This document shows positions 1-5,648 of a stretch of 8,488 nt of DNA, in pieces. The translations under genes were made by a program, and so were the position numbers. This DNA is from Bacteroidota bacterium. Lineage in GTDB: Bacteria > Bacteroidota > Bacteroidia > Bacteroidales > UBA10428. Position 1 is the stretch's first letter, and every line of letters starts with the position of its first letter. The notes under the pieces are model-generated. The model saw only the letters and a list, made by a program, of their open reading frames with translations. It was not told the origin of the DNA and did not search any database. The stretch is taken from positions 1-8,488 of the forward strand of contig JAJUGM010000131.1 of assembly GCA_029268165.1 (NCBI GenBank), in the 5' to 3' direction.

Positions 1-1630
1 AATACATCTGAAACCCGAAAACCTGAATTTTCTGAAACGCTTCAATATGCTGATTCCATGCCTTTATAAAATGGTCTGAAAGATATCTCGGAAATACCTG
101 GTTAGCCTTCCCGATATTTGCATAAAAATAAATATTTGATCTGGGTGATAGATTGCTTTTAAAATCTTTATATGCTGAATTTGTTACAACGGTTTTGTTC
201 AGCACAATGTCATGTAATAATTTACCAAGTGCCTCGATTGAATTTGAAAAAACAACATAGTTTGAGACAAAGGTAAAATAATGATTATCAATGTTTGCAA
301 AAACTTCTCCGAAAATTTTGCTTGTTAATTTCCTGATAGGTAAATGATATATCTTATAAGAAAGTTCATTATCAATCTTATAAATCATTGTACTATTTGT
401 TGAGGAGCCTGATTCTTTATCATTCATTCGACGTATAATTGAAGAAAATCTGTCTTCAGCGAGGCTCTGGCTTTTAACCTTTAATAACAAATAGGAATTG
501 GGTTTGTTTGTACCATCAGTAACGGTTGCATCAAAAGCTACAGTAATTTCGTTATCCCAAACATCTAAAAATTCCTGCAAAAAATCAATTTCATAAGTAT
601 TTTTCAACACATCAAGGCTACGGGAATATTGATTAAACCTGCCAATTGTTTTCAAATATTTATGATAATCTTCAAAATATTGGCCTCCATCAGAAACAGC
701 AATCACAAGGAATGATGCAACAGATGAAGGTAAAACCTCATCAGCCGTTATCTTTTGTGGATTCTGTTTATCGAACATTGAAGCTGTATAACTGCCTGAA
801 TCCGATGTCAGGATAAAACCGTTAAGTAAAAAAACATCCTGTAACAAATTTACATCCAGTTCTCCCCATTCGGCAAACGAAGTATATGCCCTTACCTCAG
901 CTTTATATTCGTTGTTAACTGCTGTAGACAGGCATCTTGGAAGATTGCGGAAATTAACAAAAATATTGGCATCAACGTTTTTTCCAGCTGTAAGTAAAGC
1001 CTTGTTAAAACCTTTCTGATCAGTAATCGAAATATTATTATCTGCCTGACGAATTAAATCTTCAAGCAAAAGTGTCGAAAAACTTATTACAAAAAAATTC
1101 TTCACATAACAATACCCTATACCCTTTGATTTGTTCGTATCAAGAAGACGTATTTCATAAATCTTTCTTCCATCATAATTCCGTTCACTTATTGTCCCCT
1201 GGCGAATAACAAATTCCTCAATCAATGAATTAATTCTGCGCGGAGTCAACCCTTTGGGCATTTCAAAAATATGCAGGAAACTTATCTTGTCCCTGCCAGT
1301 ATAATGAAATGAAAGATAGGAGGTGGTGCTTGTTAATAACTGTTTCATTTCAGGAACTTTATGCATTATTGAATCCAGAAACCTTATCTGATTGTTTAAT
1401 GGATTAAATAATGCCGTATTTTTTAGTTCATTCCATATCCCGCTTTGATTATAAAACTTTTTAAGTAATGCTTCATAATTATTAATCTGAATAACCAACG
1501 ACGCATCAACCGGAATCAAACGAAATGGTTCGCCTGTTTTAGGCCTGGTTTCTCGTTTAAGAAAAAAAATGCTGATAAATAAAAGGAAAAACAAACCGAT
1601 GATTAAATATAACAATCTCTTTTTCAGCAT
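1..1630 (-). CDS. Membrane-anchored DUF3352-like protein of unknown function (partial, C-terminus beyond window)
   Basis: An uninterrupted reading frame starts at the ATG complementary to 1628-1630 and stays open for 543 codons to the left edge, so the C-terminus is missing. Residues about 4-24 are one hydrophobic segment after a Lys/Arg-rich start (MLKKRLLYLIIGLFF), followed by a basic stretch (KRETRPK). This suggests a signal anchor with the bulk of the protein outside the cytoplasmic membrane. The region after the anchor (PFRLIPVDASLVIQI, then a weakly hydrophobic segment and LDSIMHKVPEM) resembles the opening of Bacteroidota proteins annotated DUF3352, in which a 'P-x-D-A' strand follows the anchor. 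The rest is mixed alpha/beta sequence with no catalytic motif I recognise. From memory, related Bacteroidota proteins are longer and may end in a beta-propeller-like part; that cannot be checked here. Reading frame and membrane anchor are firm. Family assignment is tentative and the function unknown. Confidence 0.75.
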   Translation of the reverse strand, partial: MLKKRLLYLIIGLFFLLFISIFFLKRETRPKTGEPFRLIPVDASLVIQINNYEALLKKFYNQSGIWNELKNTALFNPLNNQIRFLDSIMHKVPEMKQLLTSTTSYLSFHYTGRDKISFLHIFEMPKGLTPRRINSLIEEFVIRQGTISERNYDGRKIYEIRLLDTNKSKGIGYCYVKNFFVISFSTLLLEDLIRQADNNISITDQKGFNKALLTAGKNVDANIFVNFRNLPRCLSTAVNNEYKAEVRAYTSFAEWGELDVNLLQDVFLLNGFILTSDSGSYTASMFDKQNPQKITADEVLPSSVASFLVIAVSDGGQYFEDYHKYLKTIGRFNQYSRSLDVLKNTYEIDFLQEFLDVWDNEITVAFDATVTDGTNKPNSYLLLKVKSQSLAEDRFSSIIRRMNDKESGSSTNSTMIYKIDNELSYKIYHLPIRKLTSKIFGEVFANIDNHYFTFVSNYVVFSNSIEALGKLLHDIVLNKTVVTNSAYKDFKSNLSPRSNIYFYANIGKANQVFPRYLSDHFIKAWNQHIEAFQKIQVFGFQMY

Positions 1631-1656
1631 ATTTTTAAATTGAAATTCATTTATTT

Positions 1657-1664
1657 CAAAGTTA
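1657..1664 (-). promoter_or_regulatory. Candidate Bacteroidota -7 promoter element for the DUF3352-like gene
   Basis: On the minus strand this reads TAACTTTG, an exact match to the Bacteroidota sigma-ABfr -7 consensus TAnnTTTG. It lies 26 nt upstream of the start codon at 1630. No TTG (-33 element) sits at the usual spacing; the nearest, complementary to 1680-1682, leaves only 15 nt. The assignment therefore rests on the -7 box and its position. Expected transcription start is about 1650-1653, giving a leader of roughly 20 nt. Confidence 0.45.
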
Positions 1665-1836
1665 GGAAATTAATTATTACAATAATGGCTTATTTACCAA
1701 CATCAAAACAAATATAACATATAGCACACCTGTTATTTTGCCTCATTTTGTTTTACCTGAAAAGTCAGAACCTGACAATTAATTAATGATAAGGCATCAG
1801 ATAGGATGTTGAAAAAATTATATCAACAGAATTAGT

Positions 1837-1844
1837 TATTTTTG
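1837..1844 (+). promoter_or_regulatory. Candidate Bacteroidota -7 promoter element for ung
   Basis: TATTTTTG matches the TAnnTTTG consensus exactly and ends 36 nt before the ung start codon. That predicts a leader of about 30 nt. The nearest upstream TTG (1809-1811) leaves a spacer of 25 nt, longer than the usual 17-23, so the -33 part is weak. Confidence 0.45.
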
Positions 1845-1880
1845 AAGCTGTCATAATATTTTATCGCAAAATTTAAACAG

Positions 1881-2561
1881 ATGAGTGGCGTTAATCCACA
1901 TATTGAAACAAGCTGGAAATCAGTTTTAAATGATGAATTCAACGCGCCTTATTTTAGTGAACTGAAAGAATTTCTGATTGAAGAAAAGAAAAGATATATC
2001 ATATACCCACCCGGAAAATTAATTTTTAATGCTTTTAATCTTACTCCGTTCGATAGCGTGAGAGTTGTTATTTTAGGCCAGGACCCTTACCACGGGGCAG
2101 GCCAGGCACATGGATTGTGTTTCTCTGTTCCTAAAGGAATTGCTCCTCCCCCTTCACTTGTAAATATTTTTAAAGAAATTAATGATGACATAGGTATTCC
2201 CGTTCCTGCCCATGGCAACCTTGAGAAATGGGCGCACCAGGGAGTATTTCTGCTCAATGCCACACTTACTGTAAGGGCAAATCAGCCAGGTTCGCATCAA
2301 CGAAAAGGGTGGGAAAGATTCACGGATGCAGTAATCAGAGAGCTTTCGAAACAGCGCGTTGGTCTGATCTTTTTACTCTGGGGAAAATTTGCCCATGAAA
2401 AAGCATCCCTAATTGACGAAAAAAAACACTATATACTTAAAGCAGCACACCCCTCTCCTTATTCGGCATTTAACGGGTTCTTCGGATGCAGGCATTTTTC
2501 AAAAACAAACGAAATATTGCGCAATCACGGCCTTCCTGAAATTGACTGGCGTATTGAATAA
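1881..2561 (+). CDS. ung: Uracil-DNA glycosylase, family 1 (UNG)
   Basis: Cytoplasmic base-excision repair enzyme that hydrolyses the N-glycosidic bond of uracil in DNA, after dUTP misincorporation or cytosine deamination, leaving an abasic site. All family-1 signatures are present in order. GQDPYHG at residues 66-72 carries the catalytic water-activating Asp68 and the thymine-excluding Tyr70. The Pro-rich loop PPPSL follows at 88-92. LLNATLTV contains the uracil-reading Asn126. LLWGKFA lies at 165-171. HPSPYSAF at 190-197 holds the minor-groove intercalation loop with His190. At 226 residues it has the normal length for the family, and nothing is missing. The start ATG is preceded by an A-rich stretch (CAAAATTTAAACAG) with no Shine-Dalgarno motif, typical for the phylum. 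A GNAT gene follows 18 nt downstream on the same strand, so some co-transcription is likely. Confidence 0.98.
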   Translation: MSGVNPHIETSWKSVLNDEFNAPYFSELKEFLIEEKKRYIIYPPGKLIFNAFNLTPFDSVRVVILGQDPYHGAGQAHGLCFSVPKGIAPPPSLVNIFKEINDDIGIPVPAHGNLEKWAHQGVFLLNATLTVRANQPGSHQRKGWERFTDAVIRELSKQRVGLIFLLWGKFAHEKASLIDEKKHYILKAAHPSPYSAFNGFFGCRHFSKTNEILRNHGLPEIDWRIE

Positions 2562-2575
2562 CTTACTTATATTTG
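2542..2575 (+). promoter_or_regulatory. Candidate promoter at the ung 3' end, driving the GNAT gene
   Basis: TATATTTG at 2568-2575 is an exact TAnnTTTG -7 element. A TTG at 2542-2544, inside the last codons of ung, lies 23 nt upstream as a possible -33 element. The box ends only 4 nt before the GNAT ATG at 2580, so a transcript from here would start at or next to the start codon. It may be a real internal promoter giving a leaderless mRNA, or a chance match in an AT-rich gap. Confidence 0.4.
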
Positions 2576-2579
2576 CCTT

Positions 2580-3140
2580 ATGAAGTATTACAAACAATTA
2601 ATCGGACAAAAATGTTACCTGAGCCCTCCTGCAATAGAAGACGCAGGGATTTATTGTGCATGGCTGAATGACTTTAACATAAGCCAATATCTTGAACCAA
2701 CTTATAGTATTACTCCTGAAGAGGAAATAGAAATCCTGAAAAACCTTCGTAAGGAAAACAAAATTTTCGGAATCCATGAAATGCAAACAGATAAGCTTAT
2801 CGGCTCCTGTGGTTTGCATGAAATACACCCAGTAAACCAGACTGCTATGATGGGTATTTTCATAGGAGAAACGGATTACTGGAATAAAGGAATCGGAACC
2901 GAAGCTTCTTCACTGTTAATTGATTATGGATTTAATGTGCTTAACCTGCATAACATATATTTATATGTATATGAATATAACAAACGTGCTATTGCTACCT
3001 ACAAAAAGATCGGATTCCGAGAAAGCGGAAGAAGGCGCCAGGGACGCTTCTTCGCCGGTAAAAGACACGATATTATAATTATGGATCTGCTTTCTGAAGA
3101 ATTTACCAGCCCTTATATCAAATTAATAACCCCCAAGTAA
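2580..3140 (+). CDS. GNAT-family N-acetyltransferase (RimJ/RimL/SpeG-like)
   Basis: Predicted cytoplasmic acetyl-CoA-dependent N-acetyltransferase of 186 residues, normal for a single-domain GNAT. The N-terminal strand (IGQKCYLSPPAIEDA) matches the 'L-R-x-x-x-x-x-D-A' opening of RimJ/RimL-type members. The acetyl-CoA pyrophosphate-binding motif A is YWNKGIGTEASSLLIDYGF around residues 100-118, giving the Q/R-x-x-G-x-G/A signature as NKGIGTEA. Motif B follows as LNLHNIYLYVYEYNKRAIATYKKIGF, about 121-146, with the Asn and Tyr that usually line the active site. The motif region resembles spermidine N-acetyltransferase (SpeG) and protein-alanine acetyltransferases, but the substrate cannot be read from sequence. 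A basic cluster (RESGRRRQGRF) follows motif B. It lies 18 nt after ung on the same strand. The first ATG is the only plausible start, since the next Met is about 65 residues in, beyond the first strand. Confidence 0.92.
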   Translation: MKYYKQLIGQKCYLSPPAIEDAGIYCAWLNDFNISQYLEPTYSITPEEEIEILKNLRKENKIFGIHEMQTDKLIGSCGLHEIHPVNQTAMMGIFIGETDYWNKGIGTEASSLLIDYGFNVLNLHNIYLYVYEYNKRAIATYKKIGFRESGRRRQGRFFAGKRHDIIIMDLLSEEFTSPYIKLITPK

Positions 3141-3165
3141 AGGATTTTATATATTAACACATATA

Positions 3166-3195
3166 GGATGCATTTTAACTAACATCCATTTTATT
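3166..3195. terminator. Weak hairpin between convergent genes (possible terminator)
   Basis: GGATG (3166-3170) can pair with CATCC (3183-3187) around a 12-nt loop, followed on the plus strand by the T-rich ATTTTATT. It sits in the 50-bp gap between the ends of the GNAT gene and the small acidic gene, where a terminator is expected. The stem is only 5 bp and the T-tract is interrupted, so support is modest. Confidence 0.3.
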
Positions 3196-3484
3196 CTTCC
3201 TCATCTGCAACATCTTCTCCGATTTCCAGATTTTCAAAATTATCGAATTCGTCGTATGCCGGTGTTTCAAATTCTTCTTCATCCTCAGCAGCCGAGCTCT
3301 TGGGCATTTTCACCAGGTAATACGTGTCATCAGTTTCAAAAGGCAATGCAACCTCAATTTCTCCACGTGTATTGGTGAAAGTGATTAAATGATCATCAAA
3401 CCCGTCAGGATATTTTTCCTTAATCTTTTCTACCAGTTCTTCGGGCAGCTGTTCATAAGCCTTTATTATCCTTTTCTTTGCCAC
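3191..3484 (-). CDS. Small acidic protein, conserved in Bacteroidota, function unknown
   Basis: A 97-residue cytoplasmic protein with no signal peptide or membrane segment. The N-terminal two thirds form a compact basic/acidic domain: a predicted helix (PEELVEKIKEKYPDGFDD) followed by beta strands (LITFTNTRGEIEVALPFET, then TYYLVKMP). I recall similar short hypothetical proteins from other Bacteroidota with the same 'AKKRI..Y..L..E....IKEKYP.G' opening and 'LPFET.DTYYLVKMP' segment, but know no function. The tail from about residue 65 is extremely acidic (17 Asp/Glu in the last 32 residues) and probably disordered. The start is GTG, complementary to 3482-3484. There is no in-frame ATG nearby upstream, and the MAKKR start fits the family. 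It converges on the GNAT gene and diverges from the DUF486 gene, so it is probably monocistronic. Coding status is well supported; function is unknown. Confidence 0.85.
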   Translation of the reverse strand: MAKKRIIKAYEQLPEELVEKIKEKYPDGFDDHLITFTNTRGEIEVALPFETDDTYYLVKMPKSSAAEDEEEFETPAYDEFDNFENLEIGEDVADEEE

Positions 3485-3658
3485 GTCTTTACAAATAAAA
3501 TTAGATTTGTTAGTACGGCAGTAAATTTATATAAATTTTGTTCTTTTTAGCAAGCATAAATGAGTAAAATTTTTTTATTATAATTTTTAACAAACTTTTT
3601 TTTGATTTTTGCGTTAAAATTACATTTAACCGTAACAAAATCTTTCACCAATATTAAT
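3485..3658. other. AT-rich divergent intergenic region
   Basis: This 174-bp gap lies between the divergent small acidic gene and the DUF486 gene. It is dominated by A/T runs and must hold both promoters. No exact TAnnTTTG is present on either strand in the right orientation. The nearest candidates are one-mismatch boxes: TTTATTTG on the minus strand (3492-3499) and GATTTTTG on the plus strand (3604-3611). No other structure was seen. Confidence 0.5.
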
Positions 3659-4000
3659 ATGAGAACCATATTAACAGTTGCTTTCGGACTTACAGTGAGC
3701 AATGTATTTATGACTTTTGCATGGTACGGACACCTGAAAAATCTTCGTTCGTATCCCTGGATTATTGCAGCTATTCTCAGCTGGGGAGTTGCTTTGTTTG
3801 AGTATCTTGTGCAAGTGCCAACCAACAGGTTTGGAAGCTCTGAGTTAAGCGTTTCGCAATTAAAAATTATGCAGGAAGTAATTACACTTACTGTATTTAT
3901 TCCATTCAGCATCCTTTACCTTAAAGAACCTGTCAAGCTCAATTATCTTTGGGCAGGAATCTGTATGGTAGGCGCAGTATATTTTATGTTTAAATCATAA
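3659..4000 (+). CDS. DUF486 / DMT-family small integral membrane protein
   Basis: A 113-residue inner-membrane protein with four hydrophobic segments, at about residues 3-20, 29-48, 66-86 and 92-111. This is the size and layout of DUF486 proteins, which are grouped with the drug/metabolite transporter superfamily. Family-typical conserved stretches are SNVFMTFAWYGHLK near the N-terminus, FEYLVQVPTNRFG in the middle, and SQLKIMQEVITLTVF before the last helices. The transported substrate, if any, is not established for the family. I chose the ATG at 3659. The frame is open further upstream to a TTG at 3602, but the extra 19 residues (MIFALKLHLTVTK...) are not part of the family and come from the AT-rich intergenic region. 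A terminator-like hairpin starts immediately after the stop codon. Confidence 0.92.
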   Translation: MRTILTVAFGLTVSNVFMTFAWYGHLKNLRSYPWIIAAILSWGVALFEYLVQVPTNRFGSSELSVSQLKIMQEVITLTVFIPFSILYLKEPVKLNYLWAGICMVGAVYFMFKS

Positions 4001-4038
4001 GGCTGACTAAAAATTGTCTCGGAATAGCAGCCTTTTTT
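4001..4038 (+). terminator. Rho-independent-type terminator after the DUF486 gene
   Basis: GGCTG-A-CTA (4001-4009) can pair with TAG-CAGCC (4025-4032), giving 8 bp with one bulged A and a 15-nt loop. It is followed directly by TTTTTT (4033-4038). The hairpin begins on the base after the DUF486 stop codon and ends 8 nt before the next gene's ATG. It should end DUF486 transcripts or attenuate read-through into the cyclase gene. The loop is long, so strength is uncertain. Confidence 0.6.
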
Positions 4039-4046
4039 AAATCGAT

Positions 4047-4700
4047 ATGAACCTATTGGAAATCATTGACCTCTCGCATACCCTGTCAGACAATATCAGC
4101 GTCTTCCCCGGTGATGAAATTCCGGTTATAAAAACAATAGCCAATTTAAAAAAGGATAAATACCGTGAAATAAAGATGGCGCTTTCTTCACATCACGGTA
4201 CGCACGTTGACTGTCCCTATCATATGATTCCGGAAGGATTCTCCACTGCAACAGAAAGATTAACGTGTTTTTATGGCAAAGGGATGGTTATTGATTGCAG
4301 GGCATTTCAGCATTCAAGCTCAATTCACCCTGATTATCTACAAACTTATCATAACCAGATAGCTGAGACCGATTTCATTTTAATAAACACAGGAATGGAC
4401 AGATTCTGGGGGAAAAAGGAATATACAGAATCTTTTCCGGTTCTCACAGACAAATCGGTAGAATATCTTTGCCGGTTTGCAATAAAAGGAATCGGCATTG
4501 ATACTTTAAGTATAGATACTATTAATAGTAAAAATTTTAATAATCATATCAGATTCTTATCGAAAAACATAATTATTATAGAAAACCTCAAGGGATTGGA
4601 GAAAATATATGGTAAAAACTTCTATTTTGCCTGTTTCCCCTTAAAAATTGAGGATGGTGATGGATCGCCGGTTAGAGCATGTGCACTATTATACCAATAA
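4047..4700 (+). CDS. Cyclase-family metal-dependent hydrolase (kynurenine formamidase-like)
   Basis: A 217-residue predicted cytoplasmic metallohydrolase of the cyclase family (PF04199), which includes bacterial kynurenine formamidase (KynB) and isatin hydrolase. These enzymes hydrolyse amides or lactams with bound divalent metal ions, usually zinc or manganese. The N-terminus IIDLSHTLSDNISVFPGD is the family's opening strand. The signature HxGTHxDxPxH is complete at residues 49-59 (HHGTHVDCPYH), with His49, His53 and Asp55 as metal ligands. The second ligand pair fits as His167 and Glu179 in the segment NNHIRFLSKNIIIIENL. The conserved GIDTLSID precedes it. Length is normal. The neighbours give no pathway hint: there is no kynureninase or tryptophan dioxygenase gene here, so the substrate stays open and I give no symbol. 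It converges on the phosphorylase gene with a 41-bp gap. No clear -7 box precedes it, so read-through past the upstream hairpin is possible. Confidence 0.92.
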   Translation: MNLLEIIDLSHTLSDNISVFPGDEIPVIKTIANLKKDKYREIKMALSSHHGTHVDCPYHMIPEGFSTATERLTCFYGKGMVIDCRAFQHSSSIHPDYLQTYHNQIAETDFILINTGMDRFWGKKEYTESFPVLTDKSVEYLCRFAIKGIGIDTLSIDTINSKNFNNHIRFLSKNIIIIENLKGLEKIYGKNFYFACFPLKIEDGDGSPVRACALLYQ

Positions 4701-4741
4701 GCTTAAAATAATAATTGGCTTATATTAATGGAATGAATATT

Positions 4742-5551
4742 TTATAATGTTTTTATCAAGTTACTGAACAAATTAACAAGGCCCTCCTCTGCTTTGCCGG
4801 CAATTTCAATAATTTCATTTATATTCACCGGCTTCAGATTATCAGGATCACATTCATCAGTCAGAACCGAAATGGCAGCACATGGCAAACCCATATGATT
4901 GGCAACTATTACTTCAGGCACGGTTGACATCCCAATGGCATCGGCAAAATTTCTGAAAAAACGATATTCTGCCCTTGTTTCAAGATTCGGACCCATTACG
5001 GCAATATATACTCCCTTATATAAAATAATTTTTTCCTTCGCCGCCACAGACAACAATTTTTCGTTGAGATAAGCAGAATATGGCTGGCTCATGTCGGGAA
5101 AACGGGGACCTAAGGTTTCATCATTCATCCCTCTTAAGGGATTATCCGGAAGGAAATTGATATGGTCTTCAATCAGCATAAGATTCCCTTTTTTATATTT
5201 CGGATTCAGTGCTCCGGCAGCATTTGACAGTAACAGATATTTGATACCAAGCATTTTCATAATTCTTATGGGGTAAGTTACCTGTTGCAACGAATAACCC
5301 TCATAATAATGAAATCTTCCCTGCATTGCCAAAACTTTTTTGCCCTGCAGGCTACCGTATATTAACCTGCCGTGATGATACTCAACTGTAGCCACAGGGA
5401 AACCCGGAATATCTTCATAACGTAATGACTGGATAATATCTATCCTTTCTGCCATTTTCCCCAATCCCGTGCCAAGCACAATACCCACTTCAGGATTATC
5501 AATTCCTCTGGAATTTAGAAAATTAACTGTTTTATTATATTGTTCAGTCAT
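4742..5551 (-). CDS. Purine nucleoside phosphorylase, trimeric (PNP-I/MTAP superfamily) type
   Basis: Cytoplasmic purine-salvage enzyme that cleaves (deoxy)ribonucleosides with phosphate to free base and (deoxy)ribose-1-phosphate. At 269 residues it has the standard length of trimeric low-molecular-mass PNPs. Motifs in order: the phosphate-binding loop GTGLG (27-31), VEYHHGRL (56-63), the phosphate/ribose segment MQGRFHYYEGY (76-86), SNAAGA (109-114), GPNLET (187-192) with base-binding Glu191, and GMSTVPEVIVANHMG (207-221). Where the human enzyme has Asn243 in 'ITNK', this protein has LTDE with Asp232, which may affect 6-oxo versus 6-amino purine preference. The start at 5551 matches family N-termini (MTEQYNKTVNFL, about 25 residues before GTGLG). 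It diverges from the histidine kinase gene across 97 bp and is probably transcribed alone. I leave the symbol blank because names differ between phyla (punA, deoD2, pupG, xapA). Confidence 0.95.
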   Translation of the reverse strand: MTEQYNKTVNFLNSRGIDNPEVGIVLGTGLGKMAERIDIIQSLRYEDIPGFPVATVEYHHGRLIYGSLQGKKVLAMQGRFHYYEGYSLQQVTYPIRIMKMLGIKYLLLSNAAGALNPKYKKGNLMLIEDHINFLPDNPLRGMNDETLGPRFPDMSQPYSAYLNEKLLSVAAKEKIILYKGVYIAVMGPNLETRAEYRFFRNFADAIGMSTVPEVIVANHMGLPCAAISVLTDECDPDNLKPVNINEIIEIAGKAEEGLVNLFSNLIKTL

Positions 5552-5648
5552 TTTTTATATCAAAAATAATTATTAAAGGCTGATATTACAATAGGACAAA
5601 TCCGGATATTTTATTAAATTCGTAAACGATATTTTCACCAATTTTTTT
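5552..5648. other. Divergent intergenic region between phosphorylase and histidine kinase genes
   Basis: This 97-bp region carries the phosphorylase promoter on the minus strand. For the kinase on the plus strand the best candidate is TAAATTCG at 5615-5622. It has one mismatch to TAnnTTTG, lies 26 nt before the ATG and lacks a TTG at proper spacing, so kinase promoter placement is uncertain. The kinase start is preceded by ACCAATTTTTTT, with no Shine-Dalgarno motif. Confidence 0.4.
5561..5591 (-). promoter_or_regulatory. Candidate Bacteroidota promoter for the purine nucleoside phosphorylase gene
   Basis: On the minus strand TATTTTTG (complement of 5561-5568) matches TAnnTTTG exactly. A TTG (complement of 5589-5591) lies 20 nt upstream, within the usual spacing for the -33 element. 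This is the best two-part promoter match in the window. The box ends 9 nt before the start codon at 5551, so the predicted leader is only about 4-6 nt. Confidence 0.55.

Larger units (their letters stand above)
1631..1880. other. Divergent intergenic region between the DUF3352-like gene and ung
   Basis: This is the longest gene-free stretch in the window (250 bp). It separates two divergent genes and is very AT-rich. Apart from one candidate -7 element near each gene (1657-1664 minus, 1837-1844 plus), I see no hairpin with a T-tract, no tRNA-like fold, no tandem repeat and no reading frame worth annotating between them. Confidence 0.6.

Noticed and set aside
2598..2828. Minus-strand 76-codon open frame inside the GNAT gene
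   Set aside because: It lies wholly within a well-supported gene on the other strand and its product has no recognisable features; treated as a shadow frame.
3602..3658. Upstream extension of the DUF486 gene to a TTG at 3602
   Set aside because: The added 19 residues are not part of the family, and the ATG at 3659 gives the typical length and N-terminus.
3547..3912. Minus-strand 121-codon open frame overlapping the DUF486 gene
   Set aside because: It is antisense to conserved DUF486 motifs, and its tail is a Lys/Asn/Ile-rich translation of the AT-rich gap; it has no family resemblance.
5091..5276. Plus-strand 61-codon open frame inside the phosphorylase gene
   Set aside because: It is antisense to conserved PNP motifs and shows no independent evidence of coding.
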